A DNA stretch of 64,000 bases from Rhodoferax sp. (GCA_030645355.1 JAUSNJ010000182.1:1-64000); one strand, 5' to 3'; numbered from the stretch's first letter, positions 1 to 9,629 are shown. Numbers and translations are program-made. Notes: generated by a model not told the origin, from the sequence alone.

Positions 1-1
1 T

Positions 2-640
2 GTCTTTCGCGCAAGTTGGCCCGGGTCGCCAAAGGGCGGCGGACTCGAGTTCGCACTGCAAATATTTGCGGGGCTATTGGTTTTTAACTTGTTCGCTGAA
101 ATTGCAACCAAAGCCCCAATTCTCATCGTAGAGCAACCTAATCTGGTCAAGAAAGTAATTTTCCCAGTCGAGCTTTTGACCTGGGTTTCGGTGTTGGCGG
201 GCGTTTTCCACTTGCTGATCAGTGTGGGAACGTTATTGCTCGTACTGATGATTTTTCGCGGCGGGGTGCCGGTAACTGCAATAGCGCTGCCACTGGTTTT
301 GCTGCCGTTTTTACCATTCTTGTTGGGGTTGGGTTGGTTTCTATCTGCGATGGGCGTTTACGTGCGCGATGTCGGACCCATGATGACCATGGTGGTCGGG
401 TTGACAATGTTCATGTCCCCTGTTTTTTACGCAGTAGCCGCTTTGGACGTAGGGTGGCAGTTCTGGATGAATCTGAATCCGCTGACTCTGATCATCGAAC
501 AGGTACGTGCCGTTTTGTTACTGGGGCAGTGGCCGGATTGGCGGGCACTTGGTTTGTATTGCATATTGGCTGGGGCGTTCGCCGCAGGAGGCGCAACATT
601 TTTTCAGCTTACGCGCAAAGGCTTTTCAGATGTCCTCTAG
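2..640 (+). CDS. wzm: ABC-2 type polysaccharide exporter permease (Wzm-like), 5' end outside window
   Basis: This is the membrane subunit of an ABC exporter that moves a finished, lipid-linked O-antigen or capsule chain across the inner membrane. The frame is open from base 2, so the start codon lies upstream; a TTG at 77 is only an internal codon. The visible part of about 212 residues has five or so hydrophobic segments typical of ABC-2 permeases. The SAMGVYVRDVG motif is characteristic, and the segment after it (MFMSPVFYAV, then NLNPLTLIIEQVR) is the usual end of Wzm/TagG-type permeases. Its stop overlaps the start of the ATPase gene by 11 bases, so the two are translationally coupled. Family assignment is firm; the polymer carried cannot be read from the sequence. 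Confidence 0.9.
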   Translation, partial: VFRASWPGSPKGGGLEFALQIFAGLLVFNLFAEIATKAPILIVEQPNLVKKVIFPVELLTWVSVLAGVFHLLISVGTLLLVLMIFRGGVPVTAIALPLVLLPFLPFLLGLGWFLSAMGVYVRDVGPMMTMVVGLTMFMSPVFYAVAALDVGWQFWMNLNPLTLIIEQVRAVLLLGQWPDWRALGLYCILAGAFAAGGATFFQLTRKGFSDVL

Positions 641-1883
641 CCTTGCAATCCAAGCACAGCATCTGGGCAAAGCGTTTCAGCTTTACGACCAGCCGATTGA
701 TCGACTCAAGCAAATGCTGATGCGTGGAAGAAAGCGGTACTACAAAGAGTTTGCCGCACTGCATGATGTCAGTTTCGAATTGCGCAAAGGCGAAGTGTTG
801 GGCTTGGTGGGTCGCAATGGTGCAGGCAAGTCAACTCTTCTGCAATTGATTTGTGGCACCCTGACGCCATCGGGAGGTCAAGTGAGCGTGCATGGGCGCG
901 TGGCCGCATTGCTCGAATTGGGCGCCGGGTTCAATCCGGACTTCACCGGTCAGGAAAATATTTACCTCAATGCTTCCATTCTGGGCCTTAGCAAAGCTGA
1001 AATCGACGCGCGTTACGATGCCATCGTTGAGTTTTCGGGTATCGCTGACTTCATCAATCAGCCGGTCAAGACCTATTCGAGCGGAATGTATGTCCGCCTT
1101 GCATTTTCCATTGCAACCAGTGTGGATCCCGACATCCTGGTGATCGACGAAGCGTTGTCCGTGGGTGATGGTGCCTTCGCACGCAAATCATTCGATCGCA
1201 TCATGCGGCTAAAGGAAAAAGGCGCAACTATCCTCTTTTGTTCACACTCGGTGTACCAAATAGAGGCTTTGTGTACCCGTGCTTTGTGGCTTGACAAGGG
1301 GGTGGTGCAGTTGTTGGGAGATCCGGCCACCGTGGTTGCTGGGTACCAAGCATTTCTTGACCGTGATGCAGTGTCCCAAAGCACAGACCAAGAGACGGCC
1401 ACCGTTGTTTCTCCCACCGGACATGCCCGCATATTGGGCGTTCAGACCCAGAGCGACGCAACGGTCGGGAAGATCCTGTATTTGCAAAGTCTGAAACAGA
1501 CGCTGGCCGTGACCGTCGGATTCGCTTCCGACACTGCACTGCCACCACCTGTCGTTGCGGTCACTATTCATGCACCAGACGGGCGAACAATAGCCAGCAG
1601 CAGCACACAGGCGGACCATTTAGAGCTTATGCGCGACGCCACAGGTCGCGGCACGGCCACTTTAGAATTTCCGAAAATCCCTTTGCTAAAAGGCGAGTAT
1701 TACGTTGGAGCGTATTTGTTGAGCGAGAACGGCATTCACGTGTATGACGCCGCTGCAAATGTCGCGACTCTGCATTTCAGTCAGGAGAGTTTGGAGCAAG
1801 GAGTGGTCTCATTGCCCCACCAGTGGAGCAGTGTCGGGGGAGCGGTTTCGCCCGCGGAGCGTCTGGGCCAAGACGCACGCTGA
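630..1883 (+). CDS. wzt: ABC transporter ATP-binding protein for polysaccharide export (Wzt-like) with C-terminal glycan-binding domain
   Basis: The 417-residue ATPase partner of the preceding permease. Walker A (GRNGAGKST) lies near residues 61-69, the signature YSSGM around 150, and Walker B (ILVIDEALSVGD) near 170. After about residue 240 there is a further domain of some 170 residues rich in beta strands. That is the Wzt C-terminal arrangement which, in characterised O-antigen exporters, recognises the modified non-reducing end of the chain. I chose ATG 630 rather than the longer open frame (from 507), because it overlaps the permease stop by only 11 bases and begins at the conserved ABC N-terminus. 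The extra domain implies that export is gated on a terminal modification, possibly made by a methyltransferase in this block. Confidence 0.92.
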   Translation: MSSSLAIQAQHLGKAFQLYDQPIDRLKQMLMRGRKRYYKEFAALHDVSFELRKGEVLGLVGRNGAGKSTLLQLICGTLTPSGGQVSVHGRVAALLELGAGFNPDFTGQENIYLNASILGLSKAEIDARYDAIVEFSGIADFINQPVKTYSSGMYVRLAFSIATSVDPDILVIDEALSVGDGAFARKSFDRIMRLKEKGATILFCSHSVYQIEALCTRALWLDKGVVQLLGDPATVVAGYQAFLDRDAVSQSTDQETATVVSPTGHARILGVQTQSDATVGKILYLQSLKQTLAVTVGFASDTALPPPVVAVTIHAPDGRTIASSSTQADHLELMRDATGRGTATLEFPKIPLLKGEYYVGAYLLSENGIHVYDAAANVATLHFSQESLEQGVVSLPHQWSSVGGAVSPAERLGQDAR

Positions 1884-1923
1884 TGCCACCACGGAAACGT
1901 GCACCGGCTATGCCACTAAGTCC

Positions 1924-3108
1924 ATGCCCGTGATTACCCCCAACATTTTGATGGTCACCCGGGAAATGTCTGGTGATCGTCGATATGGGTTGGGACGCAG
2001 TCTGATGCCGGTAGTTGACACTTTGGGCGGCCTTGGCTGGCGCGTGCGGTATCTGTGCCAGGAAGACCTTCCTGCGTCTGCGAAACCCAATCGTCAACGA
2101 TGGCTAAACAGTCTCAATCGATTGCCTTGGATCAGAACGAAGGTGCACCTACAGCACCTTGTGGCTGCGTTGACAGAGCGATTGCAAATGGGCTGGTACG
2201 CCGCGGAAATCGCGCGCAAAGAAGGGTTTGCAACTGTACATTTACACGATCCATGGTTGGGGTTGGGGTTTTGGTTTGGTGCCAGGGTGCTGCGATTGAG
2301 CGGTATTCGATGGGGTATTACAGAACACGGTTTTGGCTGCTATAGCCGGGCAACCCACGAAGATGGACTTACACAAGGGCCGCTTGTCCAGAGATGGTTG
2401 CGTCGTCTGGAAGCTGCCACGCTGGGCGCCGCAAATTGGGTCGTAGCGCCGACGCAATTGGCAGTGGACCAATTGGCTCGCGATCTCGCTTTGCCGTTCA
2501 ATCCTGCGCACTGGCATGTAGTTCCACACGCGGTACCCTACGTGGTCCCGATGGATCAGGCACTTGCACGTACCCAAGTGGGTTGGGATTTGAATGGGTT
2601 CCACGTAATCGGTGTTGGACGCTTGGTGCCACTGAAACGGTTCGACATATTGGTGGGAGCTTGTGCCAGCCTGGCAGCTCGGTACCCCAGCTTGCATTTG
2701 CATTTGCTGGGCGATGGTGATCGCTCCAATTTTCAGCAGCAGGCGGATGCGGCCGGCTTTGGGGATCGCCTGCACTTTGCCTTGGTTGAAGATGTCCAGC
2801 CTTATCTTGCGGCCGCGGATGTCTATGCGAGTACGTCCGTCACCGAGTCGTTTGGATTGGCAAATTTTGAGGCAATGGCCGCGGGGTTGTCATGCATCTG
2901 CACAGCTGTCGGCGGCGTGCCGGAAGTTATGGGGAGTGGTGCTTGGTTAATCCCGGTCAATCAGGATGTATTGGCAAATGCCATTGAAGCGTTGATTTGC
3001 AGTCCGGAGCAGCGACAGACACTATCGGCGCGTGCGCGCGTTCAGGCGCAGCTTGCCCCCAACTTGGTATCGGTCACGGAACAATATGTTCAGCTATATC
3101 GTCAATAA
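1924..3108 (+). CDS. Glycosyltransferase family 4 (GT-B fold)
   Basis: A cytoplasmic retaining glycosyltransferase of 394 residues that adds a sugar from a nucleotide donor to the growing surface polysaccharide. The C-terminal half has the GT4 donor-site signature: ESFGLANFE at about residues 308-316 (EX7E), followed by a GGVPEV loop. GVGRLVPLKRFD near residue 225 is the usual strand and loop opening the second Rossmann domain. I place the start at ATG 1924, because the open frame further upstream is low-complexity and overlaps wzt. It lies 40 bases after wzt and overlaps the next gene by 23 bases, so it belongs to the same transcription unit. Donor and linkage are unknown. Confidence 0.88.
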   Translation: MPVITPNILMVTREMSGDRRYGLGRSLMPVVDTLGGLGWRVRYLCQEDLPASAKPNRQRWLNSLNRLPWIRTKVHLQHLVAALTERLQMGWYAAEIARKEGFATVHLHDPWLGLGFWFGARVLRLSGIRWGITEHGFGCYSRATHEDGLTQGPLVQRWLRRLEAATLGAANWVVAPTQLAVDQLARDLALPFNPAHWHVVPHAVPYVVPMDQALARTQVGWDLNGFHVIGVGRLVPLKRFDILVGACASLAARYPSLHLHLLGDGDRSNFQQQADAAGFGDRLHFALVEDVQPYLAAADVYASTSVTESFGLANFEAMAAGLSCICTAVGGVPEVMGSGAWLIPVNQDVLANAIEALICSPEQRQTLSARARVQAQLAPNLVSVTEQYVQLYRQ

Positions 3109-3853
3109 GCGGGTTCGGCAGGCGTTGAGTGTGCTCGAGCAATGCCCGTTGCCACAGCCACTCGATCTGACTTTGGCGCGAAAGGTTCTGGTTTTCTCCC
3201 CACACCCCGATGACGAGACTCTTGGTTGCGGTGGCACCTTGGCACGTTTGGCGCGATTGTGTCCGGTCAAGGTCGTGTTGGTCACCGATGGCAGTGGAGC
3301 GGGCGGATTGCCAGCAGGGGCGGGGGCTGTGCGGCAAGCTGAGTTCGTGAAGGCACTGGCGGTGCTGGGGATAAACGACAGCATTCAACTCAGCCAGCCT
3401 GATGGATCCTTTGAGGGCAGTTCGGCGTTAGCTGACGTGGTCAGGAAGTTGCTGGACGACTATCAGCCGGACTGGATTTTCCTGCCGTCACCATTGGACT
3501 ATCACCGCGACCACGTGCGTATCGCGGCCTTCTTGGAGCCGCTGTGCCGTGGTGCTACCAGTGTCGAGCAATTGTTGTTTTATGAAATTTGGGCGCCAGT
3601 TCCGGCAACACACGTTGTGGATATCACGGATCACGCAAGTCTCAAGCAAGCAGCATTGGCTGAGCATGCTACAGCAATGGCTTGCGGTGACTATCAGCGT
3701 GCCGTCGACGGACTCAATCGCTACCGGGGTCTCTATTTGGGGCAGAACCGTTTGGCCGAGGCGTTCTGGGTAGAGCCGGCCAGCAGGGACGTACTGTTTC
3801 GGGTGGTGCAGAGTTTTGCCTTGAAGTTGCTGTCGTTTGTCGGGCGCCCGTGA
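3086..3853 (+). CDS. PIG-L family deacetylase
   Basis: A zinc-dependent N-deacetylase of the GlcNAc-PI/LmbE (PIG-L) superfamily, 255 residues. The metal-binding motif HPDDE is at residues 40-44, preceded by VLVFSPHP and followed by TLGCGGT. The second metal-ligand region, YHRDHVRI, is near residue 140. In polysaccharide clusters such enzymes remove acetyl groups from amino sugars on lipid-linked or nucleotide-linked intermediates. ATG 3086 overlaps the glycosyltransferase gene by 23 bases; a longer frame from 3032 would overlap more and adds no conserved sequence. The substrate is inferred only from context. Confidence 0.87.
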   Translation: MFSYIVNKRVRQALSVLEQCPLPQPLDLTLARKVLVFSPHPDDETLGCGGTLARLARLCPVKVVLVTDGSGAGGLPAGAGAVRQAEFVKALAVLGINDSIQLSQPDGSFEGSSALADVVRKLLDDYQPDWIFLPSPLDYHRDHVRIAAFLEPLCRGATSVEQLLFYEIWAPVPATHVVDITDHASLKQAALAEHATAMACGDYQRAVDGLNRYRGLYLGQNRLAEAFWVEPASRDVLFRVVQSFALKLLSFVGRP

Positions 3854-3956
3854 CAGACGGGTCGGCACGGACCTGGCAGGGCTACGCACCCCTATTCCAT
3901 AATTCGCCTGGCGGTTTCCTTGAAACTGCTCCATTCAACTGCCGAGAAAACAAGTC

Positions 3957-4523
3957 ATGCCCTTCAGTCAGAGTTCCCAGATTAGTGCCATCGTCCAGTT
4001 CGGCGAGGAGTTGAAGCCAGCTTCCATCTTGGATGTCGGAGTCGGCATGGGGCAATATGGCTTCCTGTTTCGGACTAATCTTGAAAACGTGGGGCTGTTC
4101 GATATTGATGGTGCAAATGCGACGTGGCGTCCCAAGGAACGCTGGGGTGTGAAAATCGACGGCATCGAAGGGTGCAAGGACTACATCACGCCTGTTCATG
4201 AATTTGCCTACAACACGGTGACGATTGGCGATGCGTTGGAGTGCCTTGCCAAGATCCCGGATCGGTCTTATGAGTTGGTGATTGCTATCGATATCCTGGA
4301 GCACTTCTGGAAGGAAGATGGATGGCGCCTATTGAGCGAGCTGGCAAGAGTTTGTTCGCGTGCAGCATTGGTCAGCACGCCGAAGGTTTTCCATGCACAG
4401 GAGTTTGAAGCCAACCCGCTGGAAACGCATCGTTCGGTGTGGTCGGCAGAGGATTTGGCGGAGGCTGGGTACGGCGAAATTTTGGAAAATGGTGATAGCT
4501 GGGTGGCGACTCTCACGCGGTAG
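3957..4523 (+). CDS. SAM-dependent methyltransferase-like protein
   Basis: A short 188-residue protein with a class I methyltransferase core. Motif I (ILDVGVGMGQYGF) is near residue 23, an acidic post-I position (LFDIDG) near 50, and motif IV-like VIAIDILEHFW near residue 105. The C-terminal strands are abbreviated compared with full methyltransferases of about 230 residues. It sits 103 bases after the deacetylase gene on the same strand and ends 19 bases before the stop of the convergent GT2 gene. It could modify a sugar of the exported polymer, including the chain terminus that Wzt-type exporters read, but the acceptor is unknown. Confidence 0.78.
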   Translation: MPFSQSSQISAIVQFGEELKPASILDVGVGMGQYGFLFRTNLENVGLFDIDGANATWRPKERWGVKIDGIEGCKDYITPVHEFAYNTVTIGDALECLAKIPDRSYELVIAIDILEHFWKEDGWRLLSELARVCSRAALVSTPKVFHAQEFEANPLETHRSVWSAEDLAEAGYGEILENGDSWVATLTR

Positions 4524-4542
4524 TGCTTGAAACCTGCGTCTT

Positions 4543-5535
4543 TCAGCCGCAGCGCGTAAAGGGATTCCAGCTCAACTGGTGAAGAATGTTCCAAACGCTG
4601 ACCTTTCGGTTGGCCTGAATTGATGCGCGTTTTCTCCAGAAGAGTGGGATGCCCACAATGGCGTCTCGTTTGGCGCGCATGGCCACTGCACCCTGTCCGC
4701 GCAATACGAGCCAAACCAACGTTGCGAGGTTGAGTAGGACATGCAATGGCAAGAGGGTCCAGAACAGGACGCCGGGCATATTCTTCACGAATACCCAGAC
4801 GAGATTGCGATGACCGTGGTAAATCTGAAAATCACTGTGCTTCCCGACAAAGGCGGAACCCAGGTGCCTGATATGTGCGGTGGGAACATACATGGCACGA
4901 TACCCTGCAAGGCGCAGTCGAAAACCAAGATCAACATCCTCCACGTAGAGAAAGAAATCTTCATCCAGGGGGCCAATCTCCCGCAGCGCCGAAGTGCGAT
5001 ACAGCGCGGCGGCTGCACAGGGCGCAAATATTTCCTTCTCCTGGTCATGGATTGGAGAATCGGGGCAACCATGCGCGCTGCGCCACGGCAGCCCGCTGAC
5101 GTGGTAGATGTCTCCCACTCCATCAAGCTGCTGCTGGTCAGAGTCACTGAACATGCGCGACCCAAAAGCGGCATATTCAGGGTGATGCATTCCGCTCGCG
5201 ACGAGGTTCTTCAGCCAGTCCTCAGTGGGAAATGCGTCAGGATTCAACAATGCAACCCAGGGGCCAAGCATGCACTCCTGCATCGCATGGTTCACTCCCC
5301 CTGCAAAGCCTAAATTCCTATCCAACTGAAGCACGATCACTTTGGGGTAATCCTTGCGAATCGACGTCACCGAGTCGTCGACGCTGTTGTTGTCCACAAC
5401 GACAGTCACAAAGTCCTGAAAGCATTGCCTTTCCAACGCAGCCAAGCACTGGCAGATCATCTCACCGCCGTTGTAGTTGACGATAACAACTGTCACCAAG
5501 GGGGGGGTAACAAGTGATGTTTCTTGGGTGGTCAT
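4543..5535 (-). CDS. Glycosyltransferase family 2 (rhamnosyltransferase-like)
   Basis: A 330-residue inverting GT2 enzyme. The nucleotide-binding strand VTVVIVNYNGG is at residues 14-24 and VVVDNNS near residue 48. The catalytic and metal region follows (NPDAFP), then the DVDLGFRLRLAGY segment typical of WbbL/RfbF-like rhamnosyltransferases. The last 60 residues hold a hydrophobic stretch that may peripherally anchor the protein. Its start overlaps the stop of the upstream methyltransferase gene (ATGA, 4 bases), so the three minus-strand genes from 9629 to 4543 look like one operon. Rhamnose as donor is only an analogy. Confidence 0.88.
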   Translation of the reverse strand: MTTQETSLVTPPLVTVVIVNYNGGEMICQCLAALERQCFQDFVTVVVDNNSVDDSVTSIRKDYPKVIVLQLDRNLGFAGGVNHAMQECMLGPWVALLNPDAFPTEDWLKNLVASGMHHPEYAAFGSRMFSDSDQQQLDGVGDIYHVSGLPWRSAHGCPDSPIHDQEKEIFAPCAAAALYRTSALREIGPLDEDFFLYVEDVDLGFRLRLAGYRAMYVPTAHIRHLGSAFVGKHSDFQIYHGHRNLVWVFVKNMPGVLFWTLLPLHVLLNLATLVWLVLRGQGAVAMRAKRDAIVGIPLFWRKRASIQANRKVSVWNILHQLSWNPFTRCG

Positions 5536-6668
5536 TGAAATGGCCTGACCATATGGAATCGATACCCCGCAGCCATTTCTGTGATTGACTCTGGGGGCAG
5601 GTCGATCAAATTCTTGTTCTGTGTCAGGTGCTTATAGAAGGTGTCCACGCTCATATTCTTGAGTCTTGCCGCCTCAGAAGGAGATACAGTTTCAAAAATC
5701 CTTCTGAACATCCACTCCAGTGTGAACTCTGGTCGCTGGTGGGCCTCTGCTGCTACATATTCGAGATCCAGGCCTGCCCTGCCCGCCACCTGCTTCAGGC
5801 CGAACGGCGTAAAGTTGAAGTAGTGGTGCGGGAGTAGGTGAAGGGGTTGTAAGAACGGCGCGTCGCCAAGAATTTTTCCTCCCGGCTTGAGCAGGCGATG
5901 GCCTTCTTGGAGCATCGCGATCGGGTCCGGCACGTGTTCTAAAACGCTATCCAGAATGATCACATCGAATGTTTCGCCATCGAATGGAAGGTGGGCTTCG
6001 CCGGGCACCGTAATAAGGGTCGCAGTGGGGGTCAAATAGATATCCTGTGTGACCAAGTTGTCAAACACCCTGTCGCGGATGCCGCAGCCGATGTCGAGCG
6101 CAATGACTCCGGGCTGGTGGAGTGCTTCCAGTGCGTCGGGGTGGTAATTGCCTATCCGCGTATTGTCAAAGGGCAAAGGGGCCTCTGTCGCACAAATCAC
6201 GCCATTGCCTAGGCCGGGAGAGTGGCCGGCCTTTTCGCTGCCGGCTTTCGATGGAGGTTCGCGAAACAGACTTTGCGTCAAAGCTACGGCCTTGGGTGTG
6301 GCAAAGGGCAGAGGCATTAGATTGTTTGATGGCAGGCCGACTCTCAGGGTGGCTATCGCGGCACCTTTGTGCAAGAGGGTCGCTGTCACGGACCGTGTTG
6401 TTTCGCCGGTTTGAAAGATCACATGTAGTGTGAACCCAAATGCAAGCGCAGATCCCACACCGAGAGCTTTGCATACGTCCGGACGATCCGTGAACAAGCA
6501 GTTGGCTTGGCCAACGGTTGTCTCTACCTCAATGGCATCTCTCTCCAGGTCCGCAATCCATCCCTCCACGCAAACCCAGTTTGAAGCGCGCAGTTGTGCC
6601 CGATCAATGTGCAGTCTGACTTGTAAGGCCGACTGGATCTCAATTTTTTCCCTGGTAATTTCAATCAT
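5532..6668 (-). CDS. Class I SAM-dependent methyltransferase with N-terminal accessory domain
   Basis: A 378-residue protein in two parts. Residues 1-120 form a beta-rich domain (VEGWIADLERDAIEVE, later FGFTLHV) resembling accessory domains attached to surface-glycan enzymes. Residues 180-330 form a methyltransferase-11-type core with motif I ALDIGCGIRDRVF, then FDVIILDSVLEHVPDP and LLKPGGKIL. The long C-terminus (HYFNFTPFGL onwards) is common to methyltransferases in O-antigen clusters. The gene lies 21 bases after the large glycosyltransferase gene and overlaps the following GT2 gene by 4 bases. Methylation of a sugar in the glycan is the most likely role. Confidence 0.82.
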   Translation of the reverse strand: MIEITREKIEIQSALQVRLHIDRAQLRASNWVCVEGWIADLERDAIEVETTVGQANCLFTDRPDVCKALGVGSALAFGFTLHVIFQTGETTRSVTATLLHKGAAIATLRVGLPSNNLMPLPFATPKAVALTQSLFREPPSKAGSEKAGHSPGLGNGVICATEAPLPFDNTRIGNYHPDALEALHQPGVIALDIGCGIRDRVFDNLVTQDIYLTPTATLITVPGEAHLPFDGETFDVIILDSVLEHVPDPIAMLQEGHRLLKPGGKILGDAPFLQPLHLLPHHYFNFTPFGLKQVAGRAGLDLEYVAAEAHQRPEFTLEWMFRRIFETVSPSEAARLKNMSVDTFYKHLTQNKNLIDLPPESITEMAAGYRFHMVRPFQ

Positions 6669-6689
6669 CAGGACAGTTCGAGAATGCTT

Positions 6690-9629
6690 TCATTGAACAA
6701 CTACTTGGGCACCCGCAGGGTCGCGTTGCCAGATTCTGTTGGCGATATCCAGGTTGAAGACAACCGGCTGCTTCACTTCCCATTGCGTGCTTTGAATTGT
6801 CAAGTTTGGGTTGTAATAGGGGTCGCACTGATCAAGCGCTTTGCGCCACTTCTTGACGAAGTAAACAGAATCTTCCGGATGCGGATCTACGCGGCTTTTG
6901 CCCCGGGTGTAAGACTCGTGGTGAACCAGAACCGCGCGAGCGCAATACACAATGCGGTAACCCGCTTCGCGGGTCTTCAGGCACAAATCCACATCGCCAA
7001 AACCCACAGACAGGTTCTCTTCATACCCTCCGACTTTCTCGAAAACATCCCGACGCATCAAGGCGCAAGCCGCGGTGACGGCAGACATCTCGTGGTTGGC
7101 GATCAACGTTCCGTGGTAGCCCGGATGCAAACTGCCGTCTGGTCGGACATCATCCATGAACTTCCCATAGTGCTCGGCAACTCCGTACATGCCTACACAA
7201 ACGCCCGCGTGTTGGATCATTTTGCGGTCTGGGTACAGCAGCTTTGCGCCAACAATGCCAACATCCGGCATTTGACCCAATTCCATCATTCTTTCCAGCC
7301 AATCCGCATCCATCGCTTCGATATCGTTATTGCAGAACAGGTAGTGTGAAAATTGGCCTCGCATGTGGGCAATCGCCCAATTGTTAATGGCGGAAAAGTT
7401 AAAGACACCCTCATACCGCAGCACCTGATGGTGCGACTTCAACTGTTCAAAATAGGCCACCGATGCCGGGTCGTCCGATGCGTGGTCAACAACGATAATC
7501 TCGTAGGGAACCCGCTTGACGGTTCGGACAATACTCTCCACACACTGGCGAACCAGTTCACCGTGATTCTTGGTGGGAATGATGATTGCAACCCTCTGTC
7601 CGGCTTGAAGCGCGTACCGTACGTCAAAATAGTTGAATTGCAAACCGTTGTGTACTTCTCCCGATTCACCGCAGCGCGCAAGATGGCGGCCTAACACCTC
7701 GCGCGAGGTGTCCATGACTGTTTTCTTGCGCAAATGGCCTGAGGACAACTTGCGCTGACGCCATAGGTAGAGGATTTCCGGGATGTGAACAATCTTTCGC
7801 GCGTTTTCAGCCACGCGCAAAACCAGGTCGTAGTCTTGAGAAATGGACAGGGTCGTGTCCAACCCGCCAATTTTTCTGAGCAACTCTGTTCTGAATGCAA
7901 CCAGATGCACAATATAGGGACACGCCCGCAGGTATTCCAATGAAAACGCAGGCCGGTGGGTGTGGTTGATTACCTCTTCACCGTCCTCCGAGAGGGTGGC
8001 CTCATCCGAGTAGATCATGTCTGGATCGGAATTCTGAATAGCCTCAGCGACTCTGAACAACGCTTGTGGTTCCAAGACATCGTCGTGGTCGAGGAGAACA
8101 ACGAACGAGCCTCTTGCCATCGCCAGCGCATGGTTGGTCGCCGCAGCCACGCCGGCATTTTTCTCCAGAACCAACAATCGCACACGGGGGTTGTTCGCAG
8201 CTGTTTCCTCCAGAATACGGCGAACGTGCAAAAGTGGGGATGCGTCATCCACTACGCACAGCTCCCAGTTTGGGTATAGCTGGTCCGCAACGGATTCAAG
8301 CGTGCGACGCAATACGTTCTCTGGTGTGTTGAATGTTGGCATTAACACCGAAATCAATGGCGGGTTTGCCATGCCCTGGATATGGGTCTGAATTTGGACT
8401 GCTACCTCGGGCGAAAAGGATTTCTTGTATTGATTGATCCATACGTCGTTGTAAGTCACTTCGTAGGGGAGTTGTTTCAGAATAGCTTTGACACTGTCCG
8501 TCCCGCCTTTTTGCCATGCGTATTTCAAACGCAATGCTGTTGCAGGTATTTTCCCCGGGTCTTGCGCCAGCGGGCTCAGGTAAAACATCACGCGCCGTGC
8601 CCGCAAGGCCAAGGCGGTTGCCGCAGCCCTGACACTGCGCAGAGGCGCAGTCAATCGCCAGCTGGTCGATGCAAAAATGGTCTGGATCAATGTGCCAAGC
8701 TCATGCAGCTGGGCCTCTCGTTCTGCTATTTTTTGCTGCAGTTCAATATTCTGCTTTTCCAATTCCGCCGAAGCCATCTCCAGCTCTGCAAATCGAAGAT
8801 TGCTTTCCAAGAGGTTCTGATCCAGACTGGAACACAGCCGTACCGAAGTTTCCAGCTTTGCTTCCAATTTCGTAATTTTTGGGTCTTCAATATGTGAGGC
8901 AAATGTCAGGAGTCTATTGATTTCGGTACCCGTCCAAACATGCCGCCATTTGTCAAAAATCCTGTCGCGCGCTGTCTGCACTGCATCTTCTCCCACAGAT
9001 GGTCCAGCACCAGAACCTCCATTGCTCCGGTAACCGGCGCTCACGCGATCGACATGCAAAAATGGGCCAAGGCGGGCCGCTTGCAGCCAAAAATCCCAAT
9101 CCTCGTAGATGGTCAGGGACTCATCGAATCTGCAGCCGCATTGCGCAAGATCTTTCTGAAACAGAACGGCGTGAATGGGAATGAAGTTCCCATGGAGCAG
9201 CTTGATGGGATCGAATGCTTCATTGATGATGGAAAATTCGGCGGATTCACGCGCCGCGGTGAACCTGACGCCGGCATAGGCGACGCGCGTACCCTTGTGT
9301 TCTTCCAACGCACCAACCAGTCTTTCAATGTGATCAGGGTCGAGCCAATCATCGTCATCCAGGAACAATGCGTATTTGCCCCGTGCGCTGTCCAGCCCCA
9401 GATTGGCGGCGCTGCTGCGGTGTAGCGGTGAATCCGAACGCACCGTGCGCAAAGGGAACTCCCCACAGCGTTCGCCGTACCGGCGATGGCCATCTCCGAG
9501 CGCATTGACAAGAACGACTTCTATGTTCGTGTATGTCTGGCTGGCTATGGAATTCAGCGCTTCTTGCAGCGTGCTTCGATCCATGCTGCGCGTAATAACG
9601 CTGACCAGACTCGTTGGGGTGTTGTCCAA
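6690..9629 (-). CDS. Large protein with three GT2 glycosyltransferase domains and a central coiled coil
   Basis: A 979-residue protein. Residues 1-230 form one GT2 domain (SVITRSMDR, then FLDDDDWLDPDH). Residues about 255-305 are a Leu/Glu/Gln-rich coiled coil. Residues about 420-640 form a second GT2 domain (ISVLMPTFNTP, then LLDHDDVLEP), and residues about 660-920 a third (VAIIIPTKNHGE, NNDIEAM, and DVDLCLKTREAGY). Multi-domain GT2 proteins of this kind build several linkages of a repeat unit, or measure chain length through the coiled coil, in ABC-exported O-antigens. It is the first gene of the minus-strand operon. Its start is 142 bases from gspE, which diverges from it. Confidence 0.87.
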   Translation of the reverse strand: MDNTPTSLVSVITRSMDRSTLQEALNSIASQTYTNIEVVLVNALGDGHRRYGERCGEFPLRTVRSDSPLHRSSAANLGLDSARGKYALFLDDDDWLDPDHIERLVGALEEHKGTRVAYAGVRFTAARESAEFSIINEAFDPIKLLHGNFIPIHAVLFQKDLAQCGCRFDESLTIYEDWDFWLQAARLGPFLHVDRVSAGYRSNGGSGAGPSVGEDAVQTARDRIFDKWRHVWTGTEINRLLTFASHIEDPKITKLEAKLETSVRLCSSLDQNLLESNLRFAELEMASAELEKQNIELQQKIAEREAQLHELGTLIQTIFASTSWRLTAPLRSVRAAATALALRARRVMFYLSPLAQDPGKIPATALRLKYAWQKGGTDSVKAILKQLPYEVTYNDVWINQYKKSFSPEVAVQIQTHIQGMANPPLISVLMPTFNTPENVLRRTLESVADQLYPNWELCVVDDASPLLHVRRILEETAANNPRVRLLVLEKNAGVAAATNHALAMARGSFVVLLDHDDVLEPQALFRVAEAIQNSDPDMIYSDEATLSEDGEEVINHTHRPAFSLEYLRACPYIVHLVAFRTELLRKIGGLDTTLSISQDYDLVLRVAENARKIVHIPEILYLWRQRKLSSGHLRKKTVMDTSREVLGRHLARCGESGEVHNGLQFNYFDVRYALQAGQRVAIIIPTKNHGELVRQCVESIVRTVKRVPYEIIVVDHASDDPASVAYFEQLKSHHQVLRYEGVFNFSAINNWAIAHMRGQFSHYLFCNNDIEAMDADWLERMMELGQMPDVGIVGAKLLYPDRKMIQHAGVCVGMYGVAEHYGKFMDDVRPDGSLHPGYHGTLIANHEMSAVTAACALMRRDVFEKVGGYEENLSVGFGDVDLCLKTREAGYRIVYCARAVLVHHESYTRGKSRVDPHPEDSVYFVKKWRKALDQCDPYYNPNLTIQSTQWEVKQPVVFNLDIANRIWQRDPAGAQVVVQ

